NCBI GenBank assembly: GCA_945901085.1 | Contig: CAMDJV010000005.1 | Coordinates: forward strand, 53,760 to 117,759 | Length of the DNA: 64,000 nt | Direction: 5' to 3' | Origin: Rhodovarius crocodyli | GTDB lineage: Bacteria > Pseudomonadota > Alphaproteobacteria > Acetobacterales > Acetobacteraceae | Shown here: in pieces, positions 1 through 8,520 of the stretch | How the letters are laid out: every line of letters starts with the position of its first letter | Position numbering within the stretch: the first letter of the stretch is position 1 | The notes under the pieces: model-generated | Seen by the model: the letters and a program-made list of their open reading frames with translations, nothing else | Told to the model about the DNA's origin: nothing | Databases searched by the model: none | Made by a program: the position numbers and the translations under genes

Positions 1-1217
1 GCATCAGGCACGGCCAGGCCATCAAGGAAATCGGAATTATAGATCGTGCCATCATCGGTATAGGCCAGATCGGCGATGGCGAAGCTGGCGGCATCAGCCC
101 CCGGCGGCAGCACCACGGGCAGCACCGGCAGGTCGTATTTGCGGGCGAAATCAAGGTCCCGCTGGTCGCCCGAGGGGCAGCCGAAAATCGCGCCGGTGCC
201 GTATTCCATCAGCACGAAATTGGCGATCCAGATGGGATATGTCTGGCCATTAAACGGGTGCTTCACCCGCAAGCCGGTATCAAAACCGCGCTTTTCCGCC
301 TGCTCGATCACCGCCTCCGAGGTGCCCTGGCTGCGGCATTCGGCAATGAACTCAGCCGCACCCGGCCGGGTGGAGGCCGCAGCCAGCGGATGCTCGGCCG
401 CCACGGCCAGGAAGGACATGCCGAACAGCGTATCCGGCCGGGTGGTGAAAACCTCCACCTCGGCCATATCAGCCACCGGCGTCTCCAGCGCGAAGCGCAC
501 CCGCGCGCCCTCGCTGCGGCCAATCCAATTGGCCTGCATCAGCTTCACCCGCTCGGGCCAGCGGTCGAGCGTGTTCAGGCTCTCCAGCAGGTCGGGCGCG
601 TATTTGGTGATGGCGAAGAACCACTGGATGAGCTTCTTCTTCTCCACCGGCGCGCCGGAGCGCCAGCCGCGGCCATCGATCACCTGCTCATTGGCCAGCA
701 CGGTGCCATCCACCGGGTCCCAATTCACCCAGCTCTCACGCTGCTCCACCAGGCCGGCCTGGAGGAAATCCAGGAACAGCGATTGCTGCTGGCCGTAATA
801 TTCCGGGTCGCAAGTGGCGAATTCGCGGCTCCAGTCCAGGCTGAGGCCCATGCGCTTCAACTCGGCCCGCATATTGGCGATATTGGCATAGGTCCATTGG
901 CCAGGATGGATGCCGCGCTCGCGCGCCGCATTCTCCGCCGGCAGGCCAAAGGCGTCCCATCCCATGGGATGCATGACCATATGCCCGCGGGCGCGTTTGT
1001 AGCGTGCCACCACATCGCCCAGCGTGTAGTTGCGCACATGCCCCATATGGATCTTGCCGGAGGGGTAGGGGAACATTTCCAGCACGTAGTATTTCGGCAC
1101 GCCCGGCGGCGGCACATCGGGCACCGCGAAGACGGCATGGCTGTTCCATGCCTCCTGCCAGCGGGGCTCGGCGGCGGCGAAATCATAACGGGCGGGGTCG
1201 GCAGAGACTTGGTCCAT
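1..1217 (-). CDS. leuS: Leucyl-tRNA synthetase, N-terminal part (cut by window edge)
   Basis: Charges tRNA-Leu with leucine in the cytoplasm. The ATG lies at 1217 on the minus strand and about 405 codons are present; the gene runs out of the window at position 1, so the KMSKS motif and anticodon-binding region are not visible. The start of the protein has the Rossmann-fold class I signature [10 protein letters not shown] (the HIGH motif) about 50 residues in, preceded by [12 protein letters not shown] and followed by [14 protein letters not shown], which is diagnostic for bacterial LeuRS. The remainder seen covers the zinc/editing-domain region. It is divergent from the hydrolase gene at 1282, with 64 bp between the two starts that must hold both promoters. 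Confidence 0.95.
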   Translation of the reverse strand, partial: MDQVSADPARYDFAAAEPRWQEAWNSHAVFAVPDVPPPGVPKYYVLEMFPYPSGKIHMGHVRNYTLGDVVARYKRARGHMVMHPMGWDAFGLPAENAARERGIHPGQWTYANIANMRAELKRMGLSLDWSREFATCDPEYYGQQQSLFLDFLQAGLVEQRESWVNWDPVDGTVLANEQVIDGRGWRSGAPVEKKKLIQWFFAITKYAPDLLESLNTLDRWPERVKLMQANWIGRSEGARVRFALETPVADMAEVEVFTTRPDTLFGMSFLAVAAEHPLAAASTRPGAAEFIAECRSQGTSEAVIEQAEKRGFDTGLRVKHPFNGQTYPIWIANFVLMEYGTGAIFGCPSGDQRDLDFARKYDLPVLPVVLPPGADAASFAIADLAYTDDGTIYNSDFLDGLAVPD

Positions 1218-1281
1218 GACCGGTTCAGATAGAGCAAAAAAGCCCTTCTTGCCATGCGGGCTCCGCGCTAGGTGAGCGGTC

Positions 1282-2352
1282 ATGCCGATTTTGCTGCTTC
1301 TTCTGTGCCTTCTGCCCTGGTTTGCCGGCGCGCAAACGCCAGAGGCCACCTATCGCGCCTTCACCGAGCGCCCGGAGGGCAGCAGGTCCGAGACGCTGCG
1401 GATCGGCTGGTCGCTGCATTATCGCGGCGCCATGCCGCATTCTGCTTTCGCCTTTGCCCAGGCGGCGGATGGGCGGGTGGTGTGGAATTTCTCCGGCGCC
1501 CAGGCCAGCCCCGATGCGGCGCGCGATGTCGCCATGGCCGCTTGCGGCCGCGCCGCCCAGGCGCTCGGCGCGCCATGCCGCCTCTTCGCCATTGATGGCG
1601 CGGTGACAGGCCGGGCAGCCATCACCCCTGCCAGCAACCGCATCGGCCCGCTGCGCGCCAGCCCGCTGCATTTCCTCCATGGGCCGGGCAGCGCGCGGGG
1701 CGTGGTGGTGTGGAGCCATGGCCGCGCCGCTGCCATCGGCGGCACCCGCCTCGATTCGCGCGGATCAGCCACGCAAGGCTGGGTCTCGCTGCTCAATGAT
1801 GCGGGATGGGATGTGTATCGCTTCGACCGCGACCCCTATGACGACGAGGTGGAGCCCGCCACGGCGCAACTCATCGCGGCGCTGCCCCTGCTGCGCCAGG
1901 CCGGCTATCAGCGCATCGTGCTGGCGGGGCAAAGCCGTGGCGGCTGGCATTCGCTGCTGGCCGCCGGCCGGGCGCCCGGGCTGATCCATGCCGTCATCGC
2001 CGTGGCGCCGGCGATGCATGGCAGCGATGGCCGCAACCAGAATGGCGCGCTGGATGATTGGCGCCGGCTGATCGCCGCGCTGCCGATGGACGGCCCGCGC
2101 CTTGGCGCGGTGCTGTTTCGCAGTGATGACTTCGACCCGCTGCCCAGCGCCCGTATCGAACGCTGGGAGGCACGCATGCAGCAGCGCCAGGCGCCCAGCA
2201 TGATCCTATCCCCAGCCAATGGCCCGGCCGACCATGGCGCCGCCGCCCAGCTGGGCTTTACCCAGGCATGGGGCCTGTGCCTGCTGCGCTTTGTCCATGA
2301 TCCGGCGCCACCCACCGGCACGCTGCGCGAGGGCTGCCCGGCGGCGCGTTGA
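1282..2352 (+). CDS. Secreted alpha/beta-hydrolase-like protein
   Basis: A 356-residue protein with a hydrophobic N-terminal signal peptide ending around GAQ (residue 18), so it is exported to the periplasm. The central part reads as an alpha/beta hydrolase: a beta-strand VVVWSHG with a following GTR segment (possible oxyanion region), a nucleophile elbow GQSRGG with Ser, an acidic DDFDP segment and a late Asp-His (DHG) that could complete the triad. Substrate cannot be told. It resembles dienelactone-hydrolase-type family proteins but the N-terminal third (about residues 20-120) is not recognisable. Its stop lies one base from the stop of the convergent TauE gene. No operon partner on this strand. 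Confidence 0.7.
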   Translation: MPILLLLLCLLPWFAGAQTPEATYRAFTERPEGSRSETLRIGWSLHYRGAMPHSAFAFAQAADGRVVWNFSGAQASPDAARDVAMAACGRAAQALGAPCRLFAIDGAVTGRAAITPASNRIGPLRASPLHFLHGPGSARGVVVWSHGRAAAIGGTRLDSRGSATQGWVSLLNDAGWDVYRFDRDPYDDEVEPATAQLIAALPLLRQAGYQRIVLAGQSRGGWHSLLAAGRAPGLIHAVIAVAPAMHGSDGRNQNGALDDWRRLIAALPMDGPRLGAVLFRSDDFDPLPSARIERWEARMQQRQAPSMILSPANGPADHGAAAQLGFTQAWGLCLLRFVHDPAPPTGTLREGCPAAR

Positions 2353-2353
2353 A

Positions 2354-3121
2354 TCAGCCGAAGAGCGCGATGCAGCCCGCCACCGCCAGCACCGCCATGG
2401 CAAAGGGCCGATACAGCCGCTGCGGCACCACATGAAAGGCCCGCACCCCCACCGGCACCGAGACGAACATCACCGGCAGCACCACCGCCAGCCGTGCGAA
2501 GGTCGTCACATCGATCAGCCCCATCACGATTGGCCCCAAAATGGAGGTTACCGCGATAATGGCAAAGAAAATGATGAGATTGGCGCGATGCCGCTTCGCC
2601 TCCTCCGCGCCTGAGAGCAAATAGAGAATGACAGGCGGGCCCGACATGCCGGTGGCGCCCTTCAGTAGCCCCGCCAGGCCGCCCACGCTGAGATTGAGCC
2701 AGAGCGGCCGCCCGCCGCGATAGCGCCAGCCGCTCATCAGCGCAAAGCCAAAGACCAGCACAAAGGCACCAATGCCGCGGCGCAGCGTCTCCTCATCCAG
2801 CGCCAGAAGCGCATAGGTGCCAAGCGGCATGGTCAGCAGCGCCGCCCCGCCCAGCGGCAATACCACGCGGCGGTCGGCCTCATGCCACGCCTTGGGGGCG
2901 AGCTGGATGGTGATCAGCAATTCCATCAGCAGCATCACCGGCACGCCCTCGCGCGTGCCCCAGAGTGTGGCGAAGATGGGCGCCAAAATGACGGCGGTGC
3001 CAAAGCCGGCATAGCCGCGCATCACCCCCGCCACGGCGGTGGCGATGATGGCGCCCAGCATGCGCCAATCCAGCACGGCGGCCAAAATTTCCGGCCATAG
3101 CGCCGCCCATATGCCGCTCAT
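2354..3121 (-). CDS. TauE/SafE-family sulfite/sulfonate exporter-type permease
   Basis: A 255-residue integral membrane protein with about eight hydrophobic segments and the duplicated TauE/SafE architecture. The motif GYAGFGTAVILAP near residue 30 and its counterpart GLLKGATGMSGPPVI in the second half match the two half-repeats of the family. Family members move sulfite, sulfoacetate or other small organic anions across the inner membrane; the substrate here is unknown. The ATG at 3121 is chosen because it overlaps the stop of the upstream DUF3553 gene as ATGA. An in-frame upstream extension to 3232 would run through that gene and is not credible. Confidence 0.85.
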   Translation of the reverse strand: MSGIWAALWPEILAAVLDWRMLGAIIATAVAGVMRGYAGFGTAVILAPIFATLWGTREGVPVMLLMELLITIQLAPKAWHEADRRVVLPLGGAALLTMPLGTYALLALDEETLRRGIGAFVLVFGFALMSGWRYRGGRPLWLNLSVGGLAGLLKGATGMSGPPVILYLLSGAEEAKRHRANLIIFFAIIAVTSILGPIVMGLIDVTTFARLAVVLPVMFVSVPVGVRAFHVVPQRLYRPFAMAVLAVAGCIALFG

Positions 3122-3282
3122 GGCAGGATATCCAGCGTGACTAGGCCGGCATTGATCAGCAGCTTGCCCGCATGCTCGAAATTCACCGTGACGCGGTTGC
3201 CGATGACGGATTGCACCTGCCCCACGCCCCAATCTGGCCGCGCGGGGTTGAATACCCGCATTCCCGGTTCGATCAGCTGCAC
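3118..3282 (-). CDS. Small DUF3553 protein
   Basis: A 54-residue protein read from a GTG at 3282 to the TGA at 3118. The pattern PGMRVFNPARPDWGVGQVQS followed by VIGNRVTVNFEHAGK is characteristic of DUF3553, a compact beta-rich, CarD/Tudor-like domain found alone in alphaproteobacteria and also fused to UvrD-type helicases. Function is not established. It overlaps the TauE-type permease by four bases (ATGA), so the two are translationally coupled. In-frame alternatives upstream of the GTG are absent: the ATG at 3295 is in another frame and stops at once. A downstream ATG at codon 8 is possible, but it would remove the conserved PG start. Confidence 0.8.
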   Translation of the reverse strand: MQLIEPGMRVFNPARPDWGVGQVQSVIGNRVTVNFEHAGKLLINAGLVTLDILP

Positions 3283-3496
3283 CCTGCTATCCCATAATTG
3301 ACACCGCAGGCTTGGGACCGGCTTTGGATTTCGTCAATCCATCACAATGCATGCTCCAGGCTGCATTGTCGCGCATTGTCGTCGTTGAATCGACGGCTCT
3401 CTACGGAACTCGACAATGCAGACGACATATTGACTGACATGTTGATGACGCGGCCCATCACCCCAGAAGGGGCGGGGCGCAGAAGGAGATGGGCGA

Positions 3497-4099
3497 ATGC
3501 CCCAGGAACTGGCCTTGAGCCGCCCGCAACTCGCGCAGCTTCTCGGCGCGCGGCTGACGCATGACCTCGCTGGTCCGCTGGGCACCATCATGGCCGCCGG
3601 CGGCTCGGCCGAGGGTGCGGCACTGCTGGAGGAGACGGTGGCGGAGCTGCGGCTGCGCTTTCGCCTCTATGCGGTCGTGTTTGGTGAGGCGGAGGCGCTG
3701 TGCTGGGCGGATTTGCAGGCCCTGCTGGCCGGCGCGCCCGGCGCCCACCGCATCGCCTTCCATTTCGAATTCCCGCCCCAGGCCAGGCTTGATCCCGCCT
3801 TGGCGCAGATCGTGCTCGCCGCCGCCATGCTGGGGGCCGAGGCGCTGCCGCGCGGCGGGGCGCTGCGCATCACCCCGTTGGGCGGTGCGGGGCTGGTCGT
3901 GCTGCCGGAGGGGCGTGTCGCCGCCTGGCCGCATGCACTGATCGAGCGTCTGGCCGGCATGGCGCCGGCTGGGGCCGATACCCCGCGCGCCCTGCTCGCA
4001 CCTTGGCTGATTGCACTGGCCGAGGCGGCGCAATGCCGCCTCAGCCTGGGCATGGGACAGCCCGGCCTGCCGCCCCTGCTGCTGCAACCGCCCCGCTAA
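3497..4099 (+). CDS. Histidine phosphotransferase, ChpT-like
   Basis: A 200-residue cytoplasmic protein. The start has the DHp-like helix ARLTHDLAGPLGTI with the predicted phospho-accepting His22, as in the ARICHDLVSPVGAI motif of ChpT. The rest resembles a degenerate HATPase domain without N and G boxes, as in ChpT, which does not bind ATP. In Caulobacter ChpT passes phosphate from CckA to CtrA and CpdR. Here it lies 143 bp upstream of cheA on the same strand, so it may serve the chemosensory cluster or be the general alphaproteobacterial ChpT; the sequence does not decide. A purine-rich AGAAGGAGAT stretch provides a good ribosome binding site just upstream of the ATG. Confidence 0.8.
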   Translation: MPQELALSRPQLAQLLGARLTHDLAGPLGTIMAAGGSAEGAALLEETVAELRLRFRLYAVVFGEAEALCWADLQALLAGAPGAHRIAFHFEFPPQARLDPALAQIVLAAAMLGAEALPRGGALRITPLGGAGLVVLPEGRVAAWPHALIERLAGMAPAGADTPRALLAPWLIALAEAAQCRLSLGMGQPGLPPLLLQPPR

Positions 4100-4242
4100 G
4101 CCGCCCCCCGCGCCCCACAATCTCCAACCCGATTCACCTTTTATTTCCCCCGCATGCCCCATGCCATGCGCGGCGTGGTGTTTCCCCCCCGGCATGATCC
4201 GCCAGGCGGCAGGCCCCGCGCCCGAGGCAAGGGGAGCCGCGT

Positions 4243-6756
4243 ATGGACGATATTCTCGCCGAATTCCTGACCGAGGCGCATGAGGGGCTGCAAAGCCTCG
4301 ATGGCGCGCTGCTCTCACTGGAGCGCAACCCCAATGATACCGCCCTGCTCGGTGAGGTGTTCCGCACCATCCACACCATCAAGGGCACCTGCGGCTTTCT
4401 CGGCCTGCCACGGCTCGAAAAACTGGCCCATGCCGGTGAGAATGTGCTGGGCCTGTGGCGCGATGGCGCCTTGCCCGCCACGGCCGAGGGGATCAGCCTC
4501 ATCCTCGCCGCGGTGGACCGCATCAAATCCATCCTGCTCGGGCTGCAAACCGAAGGGGTCGAACCCGCCGGCGATGACAGCGCGATCATCGCCGGGCTGG
4601 ACGCTGCCTCCCTCCGCCCGCCCCTCACCGCCAGCCCTGGGCCGGAGCGGCCAGCCCTCCCGGCGGCCGAGCCCACCCCCGGCAGCGCCCCACAAACCAT
4701 CCGTGTCGCGGTTGATGTGCTGGAGGATCTGATGGTCCTGGCCAGCGAATTGGTGCTCACCCGCAACCAACTCCTGCAGATCGCCCGCTCGGAAGTGAAT
4801 TCGCCCTTCACCTTGCCGCTGCAACGCCTGTCGCAGATCACCACCAACCTGCAGGACGGCGTGATGAAAACCCGCATGCAGCCCATCGGCAGCGCCTGGC
4901 AAAAGCTGCCGCGCCTGGTGCGCGACCTGGCGCATGAGCTGGGCAAGAAAATCACCCTCGACATGACCGGCGCCGAAACCGAACTCGACCGCCAGGTGAT
5001 GGAACTCATCCGCGACCCGATGACCCATATGGTCCGCAACAGCGCCGATCACGGGCTGGAAACCCCGGCCCAGCGCCGCGCCGCCGGCAAGCCGGAAACC
5101 GGCCATATCACCCTCAACGCCTATCATCAGGGCAGCCATGTCCTGCTCGAGATCGGCGATGATGGCCGTGGCCTGGCCGTGGGCATGATCCGCGAAAAGG
5201 CGCTGCGCCAGGGCCTCGCCACCCCGGCGCAATTGGCCGCGATGAGCGAGCGCGAGATTCAGCGCTTCATCTTCCGCCCGGGTTTTTCCACCGCCGCTTC
5301 CGTCACCTCCGTCTCCGGCCGTGGCGTGGGGATGGATGTGGTGAAAACCAATCTCGAACGCATCGGCGGCGTCATCGAACTGCGCTCACGCCCCGGGCGC
5401 GGCACCACCTTCACCATCAAGATCCCGCTCACCCTCGCCATTGCCGGCGCGCTGATCGTGGAAGCCGCCGGTGAGCGTTTCGCCATTCTGCAGAACAGCG
5501 TGCTGGAGCTGGTGCGGGTGGGTGAGCGCGGCGGCGCGCGGGTGGAGATGATCAAGCAAACCCCGGTGCTGCGCCTGCGGGAGCGGCTGCTGCCGCTGGT
5601 GCCGCTCGCCCCCCTGCTGGCGCTCGAGCAGCCGCCGCGCGCGGAGGATGCCACGAGTTTTGTCGTCGTCACCCAGGTCGGCGCCCAGGTGTTCGGCATC
5701 GTGGTCGATCGTGTCTTCGATACGGAGGAGATCGTCGTCAAACCGGTCACCCCCATCCTGCGGGATGTGACGATGTTCTCCGGCAACACCATCCTTGGCG
5801 ATGGCTCGGTGATCATGATCCTCGACCCCAATGGCATCGCCCGCGCCACCGGCCTGAGCGTGGAGGGCGGCGGTGAACTGGCGGAGGCACCGCCCAGGCC
5901 ACCACTCGGCAGGGGTGAGGGTGAGCGCATGGCGCTGCTGCTGTTCCGCGCCGGGCCCGGCGCGCCCAAGGCGGTGCCGCTCGGCCTCATCGCCCGGCTG
6001 GAGGATTTTCCCGCCGAGCGCATCGAATATGCCGGCGAGACGCTGGTGGTGCAGTGCCGCGGCAGCATGATGCCACTGGTGCCGGTCGGCGCATGCGCCC
6101 AGATGCCCGCACCCGGCACCCGCCAGGCGGTGCTGGTCTTCGGCGATGGTGACCACGCCATGGGGCTGATGGTGGACGCGATCCTCGACGTGCTGGAAGC
6201 GCCCCTGCTGATCGAACGCGGCGGCGAGCGGCCGGGCTTCCTCGGCAGCGCCGTCATCGCCGAAAAAGTCACCGAAATTCTCGACTGCGCCTATTGGCTG
6301 CGGCAGGGCGGCGCGGATTGGTTCGGCCAGGCGGCGGCAAAAGATGCCTCCCATCCGCGCCTCTTGCTGGTGGAGGACAGCGCCTTCTTCCGCAACCTCG
6401 TCGTCCCCGCCCTCCTCGCCGCGGGCTATGACATCACCGGCGCCGCCAATGGCCGCGAGGCGCTGCGCCTGCGCGAGGCGGGCGAGCATTTCGATGCCAT
6501 CATCACCGATATCGACATGCCGCAGATGAATGGCTTCCAGCTCCTGCGGGCCGTGCGCGATGGCGGGCCATGGGAGGATGTGCCGGTGATCGCCCTCTCC
6601 GGCCGCGCCGAACCGGCCGAGGTGGAAAAGGGCCTCGCCGCCGGCTTCACGGATTATATCGCGAAATCGGACCGTGAGGGGCTGGGCCTCAGCCTGCGCC
6701 GGGCCCTGCAACCCCGCCACGCCCCCGCCGCCATCACGGCCCCGATCACCGGTTAA
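4243..6756 (+). CDS. cheA: Hybrid chemotaxis histidine kinase CheA with C-terminal receiver
   Basis: An 837-residue kinase. Order of parts: HPt/P1 domain (residues 1-105) with FRTIHTIKG and phospho-His44; a short Pro/Ala-rich linker (about 125-150) where a P2 CheY-binding domain would be expected but is absent; P3 dimerisation helices (about 150-215); an HATPase domain with N box DPMTHMVRNSADHG, G1 GDDGRGL and G2 GRGVGMDVV (about 240-395); a CheW-like regulatory domain (about 395-540); a second, more divergent CheW-like segment (about 560-690); and a receiver domain (about 702-825) with LLVEDS and phospho-Asp756 in TDIDMP. It phosphorylates itself and passes phosphate to receivers. The ATG follows AAGGGGAGCC. 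It is followed by cheW after 3 bp. Confidence 0.95.
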   Translation: MDDILAEFLTEAHEGLQSLDGALLSLERNPNDTALLGEVFRTIHTIKGTCGFLGLPRLEKLAHAGENVLGLWRDGALPATAEGISLILAAVDRIKSILLGLQTEGVEPAGDDSAIIAGLDAASLRPPLTASPGPERPALPAAEPTPGSAPQTIRVAVDVLEDLMVLASELVLTRNQLLQIARSEVNSPFTLPLQRLSQITTNLQDGVMKTRMQPIGSAWQKLPRLVRDLAHELGKKITLDMTGAETELDRQVMELIRDPMTHMVRNSADHGLETPAQRRAAGKPETGHITLNAYHQGSHVLLEIGDDGRGLAVGMIREKALRQGLATPAQLAAMSEREIQRFIFRPGFSTAASVTSVSGRGVGMDVVKTNLERIGGVIELRSRPGRGTTFTIKIPLTLAIAGALIVEAAGERFAILQNSVLELVRVGERGGARVEMIKQTPVLRLRERLLPLVPLAPLLALEQPPRAEDATSFVVVTQVGAQVFGIVVDRVFDTEEIVVKPVTPILRDVTMFSGNTILGDGSVIMILDPNGIARATGLSVEGGGELAEAPPRPPLGRGEGERMALLLFRAGPGAPKAVPLGLIARLEDFPAERIEYAGETLVVQCRGSMMPLVPVGACAQMPAPGTRQAVLVFGDGDHAMGLMVDAILDVLEAPLLIERGGERPGFLGSAVIAEKVTEILDCAYWLRQGGADWFGQAAAKDASHPRLLLVEDSAFFRNLVVPALLAAGYDITGAANGREALRLREAGEHFDAIITDIDMPQMNGFQLLRAVRDGGPWEDVPVIALSGRAEPAEVEKGLAAGFTDYIAKSDREGLGLSLRRALQPRHAPAAITAPITG

Positions 6757-6759
6757 GGA

Positions 6760-7218
6760 ATGCCCATGCCGAGCCATAGCCAATCCATGGGCCGTGCCGC
6801 GGAGATGGTGCTGAGCCTCACCGTCGCCGGCCAGCCCTGCGGCGTGCCGGTGCTCGCGGTGCGCGATGTGCTAGGGCCGCAAACCATCACCCGCATCCCC
6901 CTCGCCCCACCCGAGGTGGCGGGCAGCCTGAACCTGCGCGGGCGCATCGTCACCGCGCTGGATTTGCGGCGGAGGCTGCAGCTGCCCGCCCGCCCCGCCG
7001 GCCAAAAACCCATGTCGGTGGTGGTGGAGCATCAGGGCGAACTCTACGCGCTGCTGGCCGATGGGGTGGGCGAGGTGCTCAGCCTCAGCCCCGCCGAACG
7101 CGCGGCCAATCCCCCCACCCTCGACCCGGCCTGGAAAGCCGTGTGCCAGGGCGTGCACCGGCTGGGTGACAGCCTGCTGGTGGTGCTCGATGTCGAGCGT
7201 CTGATGCAAATCGGTTGA
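6760..7218 (+). CDS. cheW: Chemotaxis coupling protein CheW
   Basis: A 152-residue CheW-like protein that scaffolds receptor and CheA. It shows the usual two subdomain folds: CGVPVLAVRDVL and the TRIPLAPPEVAGSLNLRGRI segment, which is the family hallmark (P-x-x-x-G-x-x-N-x-R-G), then VVVEHQGELYALLADGVGEVLSL in the second barrel. Length fits the family. It starts 3 bp after the cheA stop. Two ATGs (6760 and 6766) could start it and the sequence does not decide; I give the first. No methyl-accepting receptor gene is in the window, so the receptors it serves must lie elsewhere. Confidence 0.93.
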   Translation: MPMPSHSQSMGRAAEMVLSLTVAGQPCGVPVLAVRDVLGPQTITRIPLAPPEVAGSLNLRGRIVTALDLRRRLQLPARPAGQKPMSVVVEHQGELYALLADGVGEVLSLSPAERAANPPTLDPAWKAVCQGVHRLGDSLLVVLDVERLMQIG

Positions 7219-7228
7219 GGCAAGACCC

Positions 7229-7468
7229 ATGAGCCTCAGCGCCCTTATGGTGGATGGCATCGCCTGCCTGCACGCGCTGCGGGCAGCCTATGGGCCCCGC
7301 ACGTCGCCAGTGGTGATCTGCACAACCGCCTCGGCCAGCGAAAAAATCATCGAGGCGCTGGAAGCCCGCGCCGATGAATACGTCATGAAGCCCTTCAATG
7401 AGGCGATCCTGCTGCACAAGCTCACCATGATCGGCCTCGCCCCCGCCGAAGCGGCCCTGGCACCATGA
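7229..7468 (+). pseudogene. cheY: CheY remnant: receiver lacking its N-terminal half
   Basis: A 79-residue open frame between cheW and cheB. From GIACLHALRA onward it is a clean CheY C-terminal half: strand with switch Thr in VVICTTAS, then ADEYVMKPF with the conserved Lys-Pro. What is missing is the first half of a receiver: the acidic pair of the first strand and the phospho-accepting Asp in strand 3. The beginning MSLSALMVDGI looks like the first strand of a receiver (LxVDD) joined directly to the loop after the phospho-site (MDG), as if about 45-50 codons were lost between two similar VD(D/G) stretches. Only 10 bp separate it from cheW, so the missing half is not upstream in another frame. 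It cannot be phosphorylated as a normal CheY. The stop overlaps cheB by 4 bp. Confidence 0.8.
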
Positions 7469-8520
7469 GCAATGCCACGCTGCGGGTGATGCTCTGCGAT
7501 GACAGCCAGGCCATGCGCACCAGCCTCGCCCGCCTGCTGGAGAGCGACCCCATCATCCGCATCATCGCCCAAGTGGGTGATGGCGAGGCTGCGCTTCGGA
7601 TGCTGGAAACAATGCCGCCCGCCCAGCAGCCCGATGTCATTCTGCTTGACCTTGAAATGCCAGTGATGGATGGGATGACCGCCCTGCCCCTGCTGCTGGC
7701 CCGCCGGCCGCGCCCGGTGGTGATCGTTGCCAGCGCACTCACCCAGCGCGGCGCCAGCCAGGCCATGGCAGCACTCAGGGCCGGCGCGGCCGATTACCTG
7801 CCCAAGCCCAGCACCGCCATGGGTGGGCTGCGTGATTCCGCCTTCCAGGCCGAGCTGCTGGCCAAGGTAAAAGGTTGGGCGCGCATCGGCCGCCAGCCCG
7901 ACCTCCCGCTCACCCGCCCGGGCGCTGTGGCGGGGCTGCAGCCCAGGGCCATCGCCATCGGTGCCTCCACCGGCGGGCCGCAGGCCCTGGCGCAATTCGT
8001 CAAGCGCCTGCCGCGCCAGCTCCACCTTCCGGTGCTGATCACCCAGCACATGCCGGCCGGTTTCACCGCCATGCTGGCACAGCACCTCAATGGCCTGGGT
8101 GGCCCCAGTTGCAGCGAGGCGCGCGATGGTGAGGCCCTGCGCCCCGGCCATATCCTCATCGCCCCGGGCAATCACCACATGATGTTTCGCCGGGGCGATT
8201 CCGGCGCGGTGCATGTGCAGTTGAGCAGCAGCCCGCAGGAGAATTTCTGCCGCCCGGCGGTGGACCCCATGCTGCGCTCCCTGGCCACGATTTATGGCCG
8301 GGGCCTGCTGGCCATCATCCTCACCGGCATGGGCCAGGATGGCTTGCTGGGCTGCCAGGCGGTGGCGCGCGCGGGCGGCACCGTGCTGGCGCAGGATGAG
8401 GCCAGCTCTGTGGTCTGGGGCATGCCCGGCGCCGTGGCCAAGGCCGGCCTGGCGCAGCTTCTCGCCCCCCCCGCGGCCCTGGCCGAATTTGTTCTGGCCG
8501 CCCTGCGGCAAACCGCATGA
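7465..8520 (+). CDS. cheB: Protein-glutamate methylesterase/deamidase CheB
   Basis: A 351-residue response regulator that removes methyl groups from chemoreceptors. N-terminal receiver (residues 5-120) with CDDS acidic pair, phospho-Asp62 in LLDLEMPVMDG and Lys in YLPKPS; a linker of about 40 residues; then the CheB methylesterase domain (about 160-350). The catalytic triad is visible: Ser168 in GASTGG, His195 in TQHMP and Asp292 in TGMGQDG. The family motif CRPAVDPML is present. The ATG overlaps the end of the cheY remnant (ATGA) and the stop overlaps cheR the same way, so the genes are coupled. It is intact, in contrast to the neighbouring cheY. Confidence 0.96.
   Translation: MSNATLRVMLCDDSQAMRTSLARLLESDPIIRIIAQVGDGEAALRMLETMPPAQQPDVILLDLEMPVMDGMTALPLLLARRPRPVVIVASALTQRGASQAMAALRAGAADYLPKPSTAMGGLRDSAFQAELLAKVKGWARIGRQPDLPLTRPGAVAGLQPRAIAIGASTGGPQALAQFVKRLPRQLHLPVLITQHMPAGFTAMLAQHLNGLGGPSCSEARDGEALRPGHILIAPGNHHMMFRRGDSGAVHVQLSSSPQENFCRPAVDPMLRSLATIYGRGLLAIILTGMGQDGLLGCQAVARAGGTVLAQDEASSVVWGMPGAVAKAGLAQLLAPPAALAEFVLAALRQTA

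Noticed and set aside
3298..3496. Small frames and inverted segments between the DUF3553 gene and the ChpT-like gene
   Set aside because: Short inverted motifs (GACGA/TCGTC, CGACAATGC) are present, but nothing reaches the level of a named site.
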